64,000 bases of DNA from Acidimicrobiia bacterium. Lineage in GTDB: Bacteria > Actinomycetota > Acidimicrobiia > Spongiisociales > ZC4RG35. This document shows, piece after piece, positions 27,963 through 36,359 of the stretch. Each line of letters starts with the position of its first letter. Position 1 is the stretch's first letter. Under the pieces are notes generated by a model that had not been told where the DNA came from, did not search any database, and saw nothing but the letters and a program-made list of their open reading frames with translations. The position numbers were made by a program, and so were the translations under genes. Where the stretch lies: contig PKRG01000004.1 in the NCBI GenBank assembly GCA_017577575.1, forward strand, positions 101,149 through 165,148. The letters run 5' to 3'.

Positions 27963-28418
27963 ATGCCGAAGAGCGAATTGCTGCGAATGGACAACATGGG
28001 GATCGTGGTGGAGTCCCTGGACGAGGCCGTCGAATTCTTCACGGAGCTCGGGTTGACGCTCGAGGGCAGGGCGACGGTCGAAGGCGAGTGGGCGGGACGT
28101 GTCACCGGACTCGGCGACCAGCGAGTCGAGGTGGCGATGATGGTCACTCCCGACGGTCACAGCCGGCTCGAGCTCTCGCGCTTCGTGGACCCTCCGATCG
28201 CAGCCGACCACCGGACCGATCCGGTCAACTCCCTCGGCTACCTGCGCGCCATGTTCGCCGTGAGCGACATCGACGAGACCCTCGAGCGCCTCCAGGGCCG
28301 GGGGGCGACGCTCGTGGGTGATGTCGTTCAGTACGAAAGCGCCTATCGCCTCTGCTACGTCCGGGGCCCCGAGGGGATCCTGGTGGGACTGGCAGAGGAG
28401 CTCCCCGCCGGCTCGTGA
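27963..28418 (+). CDS. VOC (glyoxalase/bleomycin-resistance) superfamily protein
   Basis: A 151-residue protein with two beta-alpha-beta-beta-beta halves: DNMGIVVESLDEAVEFFTELGL starts the first and YLRAMFAVSDIDETLERLQGRG the second. The family includes metal-dependent lyases, dioxygenases and binding proteins. Candidate ligands include Glu in SRLELSRF and His in DGHSRLEL, but no specific activity can be assigned. Its stop lies within the loop of a hairpin shared with the convergent clpB gene. Confidence 0.85.
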   Translation: MPKSELLRMDNMGIVVESLDEAVEFFTELGLTLEGRATVEGEWAGRVTGLGDQRVEVAMMVTPDGHSRLELSRFVDPPIAADHRTDPVNSLGYLRAMFAVSDIDETLERLQGRGATLVGDVVQYESAYRLCYVRGPEGILVGLAEELPAGS

Positions 28419-28431
28419 GCGGCGGGGAGCT
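28399..28431. terminator. Bidirectional terminator between VOC gene and clpB
   Basis: Arms AGCTCCCCGCCG (28399-28410) and CGGCGGGGAGCT (28420-28431) form a perfect 12-bp stem with a 9-base loop. It overlaps the end of the VOC gene and lies 16 bases past the clpB stop, so it can serve both convergent transcripts. Confidence 0.7.
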
Positions 28432-28446
28432 GCCAACCGGCCCGGG

Positions 28447-31014
28447 TCAGGCCAGGACGAGCGTGGAGCCCTCGGCGTCGACCTTGACCGTCGAGCCGTC
28501 CTCGTAGCGCCCCTCCAGCAGGGCCATCGCCAACGGGTCGGCGATCTCTTTCTGGATGACCCGCTTCAGCGGGCGGGCGCCGTAGACGGGGTCGTAGCCC
28601 TTCTCCGCCAGCAGGTCGGCGGCCGCTTCGGTGACCTCCAGGTCGATGCGGCGTGCCTCCAGCCGCTTCCGCAGATGCCCGAGCTGGATGTCCACGATCT
28701 GGCGCAGGTCCTGGCGGGTGAGGCGCTTGAACACCACCACGTCGTCGATCCGGTTCAGGAACTCGGGACGGAAGTGCGCCCTGACCGCCTCCATCACCCG
28801 GGTGTGGATCACCTCGTCGGACAGGTCGGGCTGGATGTGCTCCGAGCCGAGGTTCGAGGTCATGATGAGGACGACGTTGGTGAAGTCCACCGTGCGTCCC
28901 TGGCCGTCGGTGAGGCGCCCGTCGTCGAGGAGCTGGAGCAGCACGTTGAACACGTCGGCGTGGGCCTTCTCCACCTCGTCCAGGAGCACCACCGAGTACG
29001 GGCGCCGTCGGACCGCTTCGGTCAGCTGGCCGCCTTCCTCGTAGCCCACATACCCAGGAGGCGCACCGATCAGCCGGCTGACCGAGTGCTTCTCCATGTA
29101 CTCGGACATATCGATGCGCACCATCGCCCTCTCGTCGTCGAAGAGGAACTCGGCGAGCGCCCGGGCCAGCTCGGTCTTGCCGACTCCGGTGGGCCCGAGG
29201 AAGAGGAACGAGCCGATCGGGCGGTTGGGGTCGGCGAGCCCTGCCCGGTTGCGACGCACGGCGTTGGCCACGACCTCGACGGCGGCGTCCTGGCCGACGA
29301 CACGCTGGTGGAGCCGCTCCTCCAGGTTGATGAGCTTTTCCATCTCCCCCTGCATCAGGCGAGTGACCGGGATCCCGGTCCAGCGGGACACCACCTCGGC
29401 GATGTCCTCTTCGTCGACCTCCTCCGACAGCATGCGGCCCTGCTCGTTCAGCTCGTCCAGCTGCTGCTGGCGCGCCACCAGCTCCTTCTCCAGTTGGACC
29501 AGCCGGCCGTAACGGAGCTCGGCAGCCCGCTGCAGGTCCCCTTCCCGCTCGGCGCGGGCCGCTTCGGCCTTCGTCTCCTCGATTTTGGACTTGGCGTCCT
29601 GGATGGCGGTGATCGCCTCCTTCTCCTGCTCCCAACGAGCGGTCAGCGCGGCGATCTCCTCGTTGACGTCGGCCAGTTCCCGCTCCAGGTCGGCCAGGCG
29701 CTCCTTCGACCGTTCATCGGTCTCCTTGCGTAGGGCTTCCCGCTCGATCTCGAGCTGGATCCGGCGCCGGGTGAGCTCGTCGATCTCCTCCGGCATCGAG
29801 TCGATCTCGATGCGCAGCCGCGATGCCGCCTCGTCGATGAGGTCGATGGCCTTGTCGGGGAGGAACCGTGCCGTGATGTAGCGGTCCGACAAGACCGCCG
29901 CCGCCACCAGCGCCGAGTCGGTGATCCGCACGCCATGGTGGACCTCGTAGCGCTCCTTCAGCCCGCGGAGGATGGCGATCGTGTCCTCGACCGAGGGGGC
30001 GGCGACGTACACCGGCTGGAAGCGGCGTTCGAGGGCGGCGTCCTTCTCGACGTGCTTGCGGTACTCGTCGAGGGTGGTGGCGCCGATCATCCGCAGTTCG
30101 CCGCGGGCGAGCATCGGCTTGAGCATGTTGGAGGCGTCCATCGCCCCTTCGGCGGCACCCGCCCCGACGATCGTGTGCATCTCGTCGATGAACGTGATGA
30201 TCTCCCCCTCGGACGCCTTGATCTCGTCGAGGACGGCCTTCAGACGCTCCTCGAACTCACCCCGGTACTTGGCACCGGCCACGAGGGCACCGAGGTCGAT
30301 GGCGACGATCCGCTTCGAACGCAGCCCTTCGGGGACGTCACCGTCGGCGATCCGGCGGGCCAGCCCTTCGACGATGGCGGTCTTTCCCACACCGGGCTCG
30401 CCGATCAGGACCGGGTTGTTCTTCGTGCGCCGGGACAGTACCTGGATGACCCGGCGGATCTCGTCGTCGCGGCCGATGACCGGGTCGAGCTTGCCCTTGC
30501 GGGCCATGTCCGTCAGGTCCCGCCCGTATTGCTCCAGGGCGTTGAAGGTCGACTCCGGATCCTCGGAGGTCACGCGCTGATGACCGCGCAGCTCCACCAA
30601 CGCGGAGCGGATCGCCTCGACGGTCAGGCCGTGCTTGCGGAACGCCTCCCCTGCCGGTCCTGGCGCCTCCGCCAGCGCCAGGACCAGATGCTCGACCGAC
30701 AGGTAGTCGTCGCGCATCTCCTCGCGGAAGCCGTCGGCTGCCTCCAGCACCCGGGCGAGCTCGGGCGACATCTGCGGCTCGGAGGCCCCGTAGACCTTGG
30801 GAAGCCGCGATGCGCCCTCCTCGAGATCGCGTCGCAGCGCCACCGGGTTGACTCCCACCTTGTTCAGGAGCGGATAGAACAGTCCTTCGGTCTGGGACAT
30901 GAGGGCCAGACCGAGATGGATGGGAGCGATGGAGCCGTGGTTGTGGTCGGTCGCCACCTGACGGGCGTCGAGCAACGCCTGGCGGCTCTTGGTGGTCAGC
31001 TTCTCTAGGTTCAA
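28447..31014 (-). CDS. clpB: ATP-dependent disaggregase ClpB
   Basis: An 855-residue Hsp100 that works with DnaK to dissolve protein aggregates. An N-terminal repeat domain (1-145) precedes NBD1 with Walker [16 protein letters not shown] long coiled-coil M domain (about 405-525) follows, then NBD2 with Walker [15 protein letters not shown], and a C-terminal oligomerisation segment ending TLVLA. The M domain distinguishes it from ClpA/ClpC. A clear HspR box lies 24 bases upstream, so it joins dnaK and probably lon in the HspR regulon. Confidence 0.98.
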   Translation of the reverse strand: MNLEKLTTKSRQALLDARQVATDHNHGSIAPIHLGLALMSQTEGLFYPLLNKVGVNPVALRRDLEEGASRLPKVYGASEPQMSPELARVLEAADGFREEMRDDYLSVEHLVLALAEAPGPAGEAFRKHGLTVEAIRSALVELRGHQRVTSEDPESTFNALEQYGRDLTDMARKGKLDPVIGRDDEIRRVIQVLSRRTKNNPVLIGEPGVGKTAIVEGLARRIADGDVPEGLRSKRIVAIDLGALVAGAKYRGEFEERLKAVLDEIKASEGEIITFIDEMHTIVGAGAAEGAMDASNMLKPMLARGELRMIGATTLDEYRKHVEKDAALERRFQPVYVAAPSVEDTIAILRGLKERYEVHHGVRITDSALVAAAVLSDRYITARFLPDKAIDLIDEAASRLRIEIDSMPEEIDELTRRRIQLEIEREALRKETDERSKERLADLERELADVNEEIAALTARWEQEKEAITAIQDAKSKIEETKAEAARAEREGDLQRAAELRYGRLVQLEKELVARQQQLDELNEQGRMLSEEVDEEDIAEVVSRWTGIPVTRLMQGEMEKLINLEERLHQRVVGQDAAVEVVANAVRRNRAGLADPNRPIGSFLFLGPTGVGKTELARALAEFLFDDERAMVRIDMSEYMEKHSVSRLIGAPPGYVGYEEGGQLTEAVRRRPYSVVLLDEVEKAHADVFNVLLQLLDDGRLTDGQGRTVDFTNVVLIMTSNLGSEHIQPDLSDEVIHTRVMEAVRAHFRPEFLNRIDDVVVFKRLTRQDLRQIVDIQLGHLRKRLEARRIDLEVTEAAADLLAEKGYDPVYGARPLKRVIQKEIADPLAMALLEGRYEDGSTVKVDAEGSTLVLA

Positions 31015-31037
31015 GGTTCTCGCCCTCCGATAGAAAA

Positions 31038-31058
31038 CTTGAGTGCAGTTATATCAAG
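31038..31058. promoter_or_regulatory. HspR (HAIR) box upstream of clpB
   Basis: CTTGAGT-N7-TATCAAG matches 12 of 14 fixed positions of the HAIR consensus, with one arm perfect. It is 24 bases upstream of the clpB ATG, in the 70-base gap to the next gene, where HspR would block the promoter. Confidence 0.85.
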
Positions 31059-31084
31059 TCGGGCAGGGCAAGGGATATTCCACC

Positions 31085-31465
31085 TCAGGGGATGGCGGCG
31101 AGACGCCGATTCAGGGCATCGAGCACCGCCCGGGCCGTGGCCAGCATCGCATCCCCCTGCCGCACCAGGGCCGAGCCGACATAACACTCGCCGTTGGTCG
31201 TCTCCTTCACCTGGACCAGGGCGACGGTCATACCCTCCATGGTGGTGGTGCCGACCGCCACTAGTTCGAACGTCGACTCCCCGATCAACGACTCCAGCGC
31301 CCGCAGCGTCGCCTCCCCCACCACTCGAGCCCGGGCCGCCGGGTCGATCGAGCCCTCCGCCGTCCCGATCCGGGTCCCGTCACTGGTGGACAGCGTCACC
31401 GACACGGTGACCACGTCCCCCAAGTGGACGTCGACGGATTTCAGGACGGGACGCGTGATCTCCAC
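31085..31465 (-). CDS. Hypothetical protein, actinobacterial-type small alpha/beta domain
   Basis: A 126-residue protein without signal peptide or membrane segment. Alternating strands and helices end in a segment (GDAMLATARAVLDALNRRLA) resembling the regulatory-domain helix of LeuA-type enzymes. Similar small proteins are widespread in actinobacteria, but I know of no assigned function. The GTG start at 31465 precedes the first predicted strand. The upstream frame stays open into the mscL region without a better start. It is divergent from mscL. Confidence 0.55.
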   Translation of the reverse strand: MEITRPVLKSVDVHLGDVVTVSVTLSTSDGTRIGTAEGSIDPAARARVVGEATLRALESLIGESTFELVAVGTTTMEGMTVALVQVKETTNGECYVGSALVRQGDAMLATARAVLDALNRRLAAIP

Positions 31466-31544
31466 CGGCGAAACGATAGCCAGCGCACCCGGGCGGCTAA
31501 GTTGAGGTTCTCCGGCGTCAGAGGAACCAAGGAGGGAGAGAGAG

Positions 31545-31910
31545 ATGATCCGAGAGTTTCGGGAGTTCATCGCCCGCGGAAACATCGTCGAGCTGGCCGT
31601 CGCCTTCATCATGGGCGTCGCCTTCTCCGACGTGGTCACCACGTTCACGGACCGGATCGTCAATCCTGTCATCGGCCTGATACTGCCGGGCCTCGACAAC
31701 CTCGAAGGGCTCGGCACCTTCGCCGACGGGGGATCGATCGGCGCGTTCATCGGATCGGTGATCAACTTCCTCCTCGTCGCCCTGGTGCTCTTCTTCATCG
31801 TCAAGGCCTACAACCGCTTCAAGAGAGGTGAGCCGGAAGAGCCCGAAGGGCCCTCCGAGGAGATCGTGCTCCTCACCGAGATCCGCGACGCCTTGCGCAC
31901 CACCCGCTGA
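31545..31910 (+). CDS. mscL: Large-conductance mechanosensitive channel MscL
   Basis: A 121-residue channel that opens under membrane tension to release solutes in hypo-osmotic shock. The N-terminal helix REFREFIARGNIVELAVAFI and first transmembrane helix lead to a periplasmic loop (about 45-65). A second helix (IGSVINFLLVALVLFFIVKA) and a charged C-terminal helix complete it. Length and motifs are standard. A purine-rich ribosome site (AAGGAGGGAGAG) precedes the ATG. Confidence 0.97.
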   Translation: MIREFREFIARGNIVELAVAFIMGVAFSDVVTTFTDRIVNPVIGLILPGLDNLEGLGTFADGGSIGAFIGSVINFLLVALVLFFIVKAYNRFKRGEPEEPEGPSEEIVLLTEIRDALRTTR

Positions 31911-31949
31911 CGCCGCGGCTCGGCCCGAGCGCCCCCTAACGTCACTTCC

Positions 31950-32363
31950 ATGAGTGACGTCAACTTCACGCCGGCCGGTCCGCCCGAGGTCGTCCTCCCC
32001 GATCCCGACCCGGCGCTGGTCGCAGCCCTCGAGGCAACCTCCGACCTCGACGGGATGCGTGCCGTCGCCGCCGCCCATCCCGCCGAGCCACTGGCGTGGG
32101 CCAGCCTGGGAGACGCCGCCCGTGAAGCCGGCGAACCGGACATCACCGTCTACGCCTACTACCGCGTCGGCTACCACCGCGGGCTCGACCTCCTCCGCAA
32201 GAACGGCTGGAAGGGAACCGGCTACGTCCGTTGGGGCCATCCCTCCAACCGGGGCTTCCTCCGTTGCCTGCGCGGCCTCGGCGAGGCGGCGAAATGGATC
32301 GGCGAGGACGAAGAGGCCGAGCGCTGCGCCCAGTTCCTCTCCCAGCTCGACCCGTCCCTCTGA
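31950..32363 (+). CDS. DUF3151 family protein
   Basis: A 137-residue soluble protein containing the actinobacterial DUF3151 signature: AHPAEPLAWASLGDAA, the Tyr-rich AYYRVGYHRGLDLLRKNGWKG, and GHPSNRGFLRCLRGL. The function is unknown; a helical repeat-like fold is suggested by the sequence. The family is largely confined to actinobacteria, which supports the taxonomic guess. It is followed directly by a strong intrinsic terminator. Confidence 0.9.
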   Translation: MSDVNFTPAGPPEVVLPDPDPALVAALEATSDLDGMRAVAAAHPAEPLAWASLGDAAREAGEPDITVYAYYRVGYHRGLDLLRKNGWKGTGYVRWGHPSNRGFLRCLRGLGEAAKWIGEDEEAERCAQFLSQLDPSL

Positions 32364-32364
32364 A

Positions 32365-32420
32365 GTCGACCCCGTCAGACTGGCGAGTACAGCTATCTGA
32401 CGGGGTTGACTATTTTCTTT
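32365..32420 (+). terminator. Intrinsic terminator of the DUF3151 gene
   Basis: Arms at 32365-32379 and 32396-32410 pair over 15 positions with one G:U, with a 16-base loop. They are followed by a T-rich run (TATTTTCTTT, 32411-32420). This is the best Rho-independent terminator in the window. Its 3' arm overlaps the -35 of the next promoter. Confidence 0.85.
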
Positions 32421-32433
32421 CGACCAGTATTAT
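32406..32433 (+). promoter_or_regulatory. Sigma-70-like promoter of the padR gene, probably leaderless
   Basis: TTGACT (-35, 32406-32411), a 16-base spacer and TATTAT (-10, 32428-32433) place the predicted start about at 32440-32441, on the padR ATG itself. There is no ribosome site before the ATG. The region is strikingly AT-rich for this genome. Confidence 0.7.
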
Positions 32434-32440
32434 ATATCAC

Positions 32441-32791
32441 ATGGTAGCTGGTTCAGCACGGGACACGCAGCTCCTCAAGGGCGTGCTGGACATGTGCCTG
32501 CTCTCGATCATCAAGGAGGAGCCCTCGTACGGCTACGAGATGGTCCGCAAGCTGCAGAGCCGCGACCTCCGCCTGGTGTCGGAGGGATCGATCTACCCCC
32601 TGCTCTCGCGGCTCGAGAAGGGAGGCCTGATCGAGAGCTACCTCGTCCAGTCCCACGAGGGCCCGGCGCGCAAGTACTACCGCATCACGCCCGCCGGGGA
32701 AGCGGCCCTCGCCGAATGGGTGGCGGAGTGGCGAACGTTCCGGGATGGCGTCGATCACGTACTGGGAGGTGCAGATGGCCTGGATAGGTGA
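32441..32791 (+). CDS. PadR-family transcriptional regulator
   Basis: A 116-residue winged-helix regulator. LLKGVLDMCLLSIIKEEPSYGYEM, GSIYPLLSRLEKGGLIESYL and ARKYYRITPAGEAAL are the PadR hallmarks. These often repress a neighbouring membrane gene in response to small hydrophobic molecules. Its 3' end overlaps the start of the HAAS-NfeD gene by 17 bases, matching the frequent padR-HAAS pairing. The mRNA is probably leaderless. Confidence 0.93.
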   Translation: MVAGSARDTQLLKGVLDMCLLSIIKEEPSYGYEMVRKLQSRDLRLVSEGSIYPLLSRLEKGGLIESYLVQSHEGPARKYYRITPAGEAALAEWVAEWRTFRDGVDHVLGGADGLDR

Positions 32792-33575
32792 CGTGAACCG
32801 CCTCGTCGACGACTGCGCTCGCTACTGGGCCGAGGCCGGTGTCCCCCGTCGCCGCGTGGCCGAGATGCGCCTCGAGCTGACCCAGCACCTGGAGGCCGCC
32901 GCCGCCGAAGGCCGCAGCCCCGAATCAGTGGTCGGGCCGGACGTGGGCAAGTTCGCCCAGGAATGGGCCGAGGCCTTCGCCCCCACCGGGACCAAGACAC
33001 CCACCTGGGAAGAAGTGATGAGCGGGACGACCTCCGCCGCTCGCCGGATACGCCGGGAACTGGCTGCGCTGGCGCTGGGCGTCGTGGCAGTGGTCGTCGC
33101 CGTCGCCACCGCCGGCAGAGGAGGAGACCCCATGGAAAACGAAGTATGGCGCTGGTTGTGGACCGGCCTGGCCGTGGTGATGGGGATCGGAGAGATCTTC
33201 ACCGCCGGGTTCTTCCTGCTCCCGTTCGCCATCGGGGCGGCGGCCGCCGCCGTCCTCGCCTGGGTGGGCACCGCGGTGCTGGCCCAGTGGCTGGTGTTCT
33301 TCGCCGTGTCGATCGTGGCGCTGGTGTACATGCGGCGCTTCGTCGACCGTCAGGACCAGGCGACGCCCCACCGGGTGGGAGCCAACCGCTGGTACGGGGC
33401 GACCGGAGTGGTGCTGGAGGAGATCGACCCCGACAGCGCCCGCGGACTGGTGCGGGTGGACAACGAGGAGTGGCGGGCCACCTCCCTCCATGGCAACACG
33501 ATCCCGGCCGGCGCCCGCATCGTCGTCCGGGACGTCCGGGGAGCGCGGCTGATCGTCGAAGAGATCGAATACTGA
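32775..33575 (+). CDS. HAAS-like domain fused in frame to NfeD membrane protein
   Basis: A single 267-codon frame with two parts. Residues 1-~80 are a helical HAAS-like (PadR-associated) domain (VNRLVDDCARYWAEAGVP, then RVAEMRLELTQHLEAA), and a hydrophobic helix follows at about 98-115. Residues 120-266 are a complete short NfeD protein with three transmembrane helices and a C-terminal OB-fold (GATGVVLEEIDPDSARGLVRV). There is no stop between them. An AGGAGG ribosome site (33119-33124) sits seven bases before an in-frame ATG at 33132, so a 147-residue NfeD may be made separately. NfeD partners with the SPFH protein encoded next. Confidence 0.8.
   Translation: MAWIGDVNRLVDDCARYWAEAGVPRRRVAEMRLELTQHLEAAAAEGRSPESVVGPDVGKFAQEWAEAFAPTGTKTPTWEEVMSGTTSAARRIRRELAALALGVVAVVVAVATAGRGGDPMENEVWRWLWTGLAVVMGIGEIFTAGFFLLPFAIGAAAAAVLAWVGTAVLAQWLVFFAVSIVALVYMRRFVDRQDQATPHRVGANRWYGATGVVLEEIDPDSARGLVRVDNEEWRATSLHGNTIPAGARIVVRDVRGARLIVEEIEY
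33132..33575 (+). CDS. NfeD short form, internal in-frame start
   Basis: This is the possible independent 147-residue NfeD product (MENEVWRWLWTGLAVVMGIG onward) within the longer frame. A strong AGGAGG sits seven bases upstream. The product would match the normal length of NfeD1b proteins associated with stomatins, which argues that it is at least sometimes translated by itself. It is the same DNA as the C-terminal part of the fused gene and is not an extra locus. Confidence 0.55.
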   Translation: MENEVWRWLWTGLAVVMGIGEIFTAGFFLLPFAIGAAAAAVLAWVGTAVLAQWLVFFAVSIVALVYMRRFVDRQDQATPHRVGANRWYGATGVVLEEIDPDSARGLVRVDNEEWRATSLHGNTIPAGARIVVRDVRGARLIVEEIEY

Positions 33576-33590
33576 GAGAAAGGGAGAGCC

Positions 33591-34520
33591 ATGACACCGA
33601 TCATCGTCCTGTTCATCGTCCTCGCCGTGGCGATCATCCTGATCGCGGCGACGGGGTTCCGGGTGGTCCGCCCTTACGAGAAGGGCCTGGTGGAGTTCCT
33701 GGGGCGCTACGAGAAGACGGTGGACTCCGGCCTGCGCTGGGTGATGCCGTTCGTGAAGCGGCTGATCAAGGTCGACATGCGAGAGCAGGTGGTCGACGTG
33801 CAGCCGCAGGAGGTGATCACCAAGGACAACGTGGCGGTCACCGTCGACGCCGTCATCTACTACGAGGCGACCGACCCGGTGAAGCTGCAGTACAACGTCG
33901 GCAACTTCATCCTCGCCGTCACCAAGCTCGCCCAGACCAACCTGCGTAACGTCGTCGGCGACCTGGACCTCGACGAGGCGCTCACCTCCCGGGAGGTGAT
34001 CAACGCCAAGCTGCGCCAGATCCTCGACGATGCCACCGACAAGTGGGGCGTGCGCGTGGTGCGGGTCGAGATCCAGCGCATCGAGCCGCCGAGCGACGTG
34101 ACCGACGCCATGCACCGCCAGATGAAGGCCGAGCGCGACCGCCGGGCGATCGTCACCGAGGCCGAGGGGCAGAAGACCGCACAGATCCTGCGGGCCGAGG
34201 GTGTGCGGGAGTCCCAGATCCTCGAGGCCGAAGGCCAGGCCGAGGCGATCCGCCGGGTGGCCGAGGCGGAGCGGTTCCAGCGGGAGACGCTGGCCGAAGG
34301 TGAGGCCCGGGCCATCGAGCGGGTGTTCAGCGCCATCCACACCGGCGACCCGACGCCCGACCTGATCGCCATCCGCTACCTGGAGGCGCTCCAGGGAATC
34401 GCCAACGGCCAGGCGACGAAGATCTTCCTGCCGCTCGACACCTCGGGGGTGTTGGGGAGCGTCGCCGCGGTGGGCGAGCTGTTCCGCCAAGGCGACGGAG
34501 CCGAGCCGGCGGCGTCCTGA
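33591..34520 (+). CDS. SPFH/stomatin-family membrane scaffold protein
   Basis: A 309-residue protein with an N-terminal membrane anchor (about 4-23), an SPFH domain (about 25-190; [20 protein letters not shown], then [20 protein letters not shown]), and an Ala/Glu-rich coiled coil (about 180-260). Stomatin-like proteins form membrane microdomains and pair with NfeD, encoded 15 bases upstream. The QmcA/HflK-like family is clear; the cellular target is unknown. A strong terminator follows. Confidence 0.93.
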   Translation: MTPIIVLFIVLAVAIILIAATGFRVVRPYEKGLVEFLGRYEKTVDSGLRWVMPFVKRLIKVDMREQVVDVQPQEVITKDNVAVTVDAVIYYEATDPVKLQYNVGNFILAVTKLAQTNLRNVVGDLDLDEALTSREVINAKLRQILDDATDKWGVRVVRVEIQRIEPPSDVTDAMHRQMKAERDRRAIVTEAEGQKTAQILRAEGVRESQILEAEGQAEAIRRVAEAERFQRETLAEGEARAIERVFSAIHTGDPTPDLIAIRYLEALQGIANGQATKIFLPLDTSGVLGSVAAVGELFRQGDGAEPAAS

Positions 34521-34538
34521 CCGAAACACCGGGAACGC

Positions 34539-34575
34539 GGAGACGGGGCGGCCACCGCCCCGTCTCCTGTGTTTT
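34539..34575 (+). terminator. Intrinsic terminator after the SPFH gene
   Basis: Perfect 13-bp arms (GGAGACGGGGCGG at 34539-34551, CCGCCCCGTCTCC at 34555-34567) with a 3-base loop are followed by TGTGTTTT. It ends the padR-NfeD-SPFH transcript. Confidence 0.85.
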
Positions 34576-34580
34576 CCGCC

Positions 34581-35102
34581 TCAACCGGGGATGCGCTCCA
34601 TGCCGGCGAGGGTGGCTTCCACCTCCTGGGGGGAGATCGGCGGGTAGAACACCATCGTGTACTGGTCGCAGCGCTCGCCCGGCTCGTTGAACCAACCCAC
34701 CACCCACTTGCCGTCCGGATGCGGCCCGGCCACACCACGCGAACCGGCGATGGACACCTCGCCCTTCTCGGCCGGCCAGTCCACCGGTGGCAGAGACCCC
34801 CGCACCAGGGCGATGGCGGTGTTGCCGTCGACGTCGACCCAGATCCGCACGTGGGTGCCGCCGATCGACGTGAACTCGTCGGGGTCGCCGAGGCTGTCGC
34901 TGCTCTCGGCCGGCTGGACGGTCGCCGGCAGGTGATCGAGCCGGTACGGGGCGGGCGGGCACGGGCGCGGTGGTGCGGTCGTGGAGGTCGTAGAGGTGGT
35001 GTCGGGCACCGCCGTCGTCGGAGTGGTCGTCGACGTCTCGTCGGCCCTGTCTGCCGAGCAGCCGGCGAGGGCGATGACGAGCACCAATGCCAGGGAGCGC
35101 AC
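34581..35102 (-). CDS. Hypothetical secreted lipoprotein with Thr-rich linker
   Basis: A 173-residue protein with signal peptide MRSLALVLVIALAGCSADRA; the lipobox LAGC indicates lipid anchoring at Cys15. A Thr/Ser/Pro-rich linker (about 22-45) tethers a domain of about 125 residues with two Cys residues (in PRPCPPAPY and GERCDQYTM). Strands such as HVRIWVDVDGNTAIALV suggest a beta-rich fold. The family is not recognised. It is monocistronic and converges on the SPFH terminator. Confidence 0.65.
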   Translation of the reverse strand: MRSLALVLVIALAGCSADRADETSTTTPTTAVPDTTSTTSTTAPPRPCPPAPYRLDHLPATVQPAESSDSLGDPDEFTSIGGTHVRIWVDVDGNTAIALVRGSLPPVDWPAEKGEVSIAGSRGVAGPHPDGKWVVGWFNEPGERCDQYTMVFYPPISPQEVEATLAGMERIPG

Positions 35103-35180
35103 GGACCGGGATGGTACCGGCCGCCTTCAGCGCCTCCATCGGACGAGTAGCGTCGCCCCAAGCAGACCAGAAGGAGCGTC

Positions 35181-36359
35181 TTGTCGCCCAACAGAGAAAC
35201 AGTCCGAGCGAGGATCGAAGAGGTCAGGCCGCAGTTGGCGGACATCAGCCGCTGGATGTACGAGAACCCCGAGTTGGCCTACGAGGAGCACGAATCCTCG
35301 GCCCGCCTCGCCGACTTCCTGGCCCGCAACGGCTTCGCGGTCACGCATCCCGCCTACGGGCTGGAAACGGCCTTCGCGGCGCGGGTCGGCACCACCGGGC
35401 CCCACGTCGTCATCTGCGCCGAGTACGACGCCCTTCCCGGGGTCGGCCACGCCTGCGGCCACAACATCATCGCCACGGCCGCCCTCGGGGCGGGCTACGC
35501 CCTCGCCCCGCTGGCCGATTCACTGGGCATCCGGGTGACGGTGCTCGGGACCCCGGCGGAGGAGAAGTACGGGGGCAAGGTCGACCTGATCGAGGCCGGG
35601 GCGTTCGATGACGTCGATGTGGCGATGATGATCCACCCGGCGCCGATGGACGTCGTCGATCCCCGTTGCATCGCCGTCGCCCACCTGGACGTCCACTACC
35701 GCGGCAGAACGGCCCATGCGTCGGCGTTCCCCGAGCAGGGCATCAACGCCCTCGACGCCGCCGTCCAGGCCTACGTCAACATCTCGACTCTCCGCCAGCA
35801 CCTGCTGGCCACCGACAAGGTCCACGGGATCATCGCCGAGGGCGGGGAGGCCCCGAACGTGATCCCCGACTACACCCGCTCTTCCTGGTACGTGCGAGCG
35901 GACACCCGCCGTCGCCTCGACGAGCTGCTCCCCAAGGTGATCGCCTGCTTCGACGGGGCCGCCACGGCCACGGGCTGCGAGGTGGAGATCGAATACGTCG
36001 GCCACATCTACGACGAGCTGCGCTCGGATCCGCTGCTCGTGGAGTTGTTCCAACGCAACGCCGCCGAGCTGGGGCGGTCGATGCTGCGGGGCGAGGCAGT
36101 GCCCCCTTCCCAGGCGGGATCGACCGACATGGGCAACGTCTCCCAGGTCGTCCCGACCCTCCATCCCTTCCTGAGCATCGACTGCTACCCCACCGTGAAC
36201 CACCAGAAGGAGTTCGCCGACCACACGATCACCCCCAAGGGCGAGAAGGCGATCCACGACGGGGCGGTGGCGATGGCGTGGACGATCGTGGACATCGCCG
36301 AGAGCGGCCGCTGGGACGAGCTGGTGAAGGCGCCGACTCAGATGTCGCCGACGGCGTAG
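35181..36359 (+). CDS. M20-family amidohydrolase/peptidase
   Basis: A 392-residue metal-dependent amidohydrolase (M20D; HipO, AbgB and PM20D2-like). Motifs are YENPELAYEEHES, VVICAEYDALPGVGHACGHN with the metal-binding Asp and His, GTPAEEKYGGKVDLIEAGAF with the catalytic Glu pair, and GRTAHASAFPEQGINALDA in the lid domain. It likely hydrolyses an N-acyl or aminobenzoyl-glutamate-like amide. The TTG start is supported by AAGGAG eight bases upstream. Its last 22 bases overlap the convergent propeller gene. Confidence 0.9.
   Translation: MSPNRETVRARIEEVRPQLADISRWMYENPELAYEEHESSARLADFLARNGFAVTHPAYGLETAFAARVGTTGPHVVICAEYDALPGVGHACGHNIIATAALGAGYALAPLADSLGIRVTVLGTPAEEKYGGKVDLIEAGAFDDVDVAMMIHPAPMDVVDPRCIAVAHLDVHYRGRTAHASAFPEQGINALDAAVQAYVNISTLRQHLLATDKVHGIIAEGGEAPNVIPDYTRSSWYVRADTRRRLDELLPKVIACFDGAATATGCEVEIEYVGHIYDELRSDPLLVELFQRNAAELGRSMLRGEAVPPSQAGSTDMGNVSQVVPTLHPFLSIDCYPTVNHQKEFADHTITPKGEKAIHDGAVAMAWTIVDIAESGRWDELVKAPTQMSPTA

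Noticed and set aside
34501-34580. Bidirectional use of the SPFH terminator for the convergent lipoprotein gene
   Set aside because: On the minus strand the stem is followed by GTTCCCGG rather than a U tract, so only plus-strand termination is well supported.
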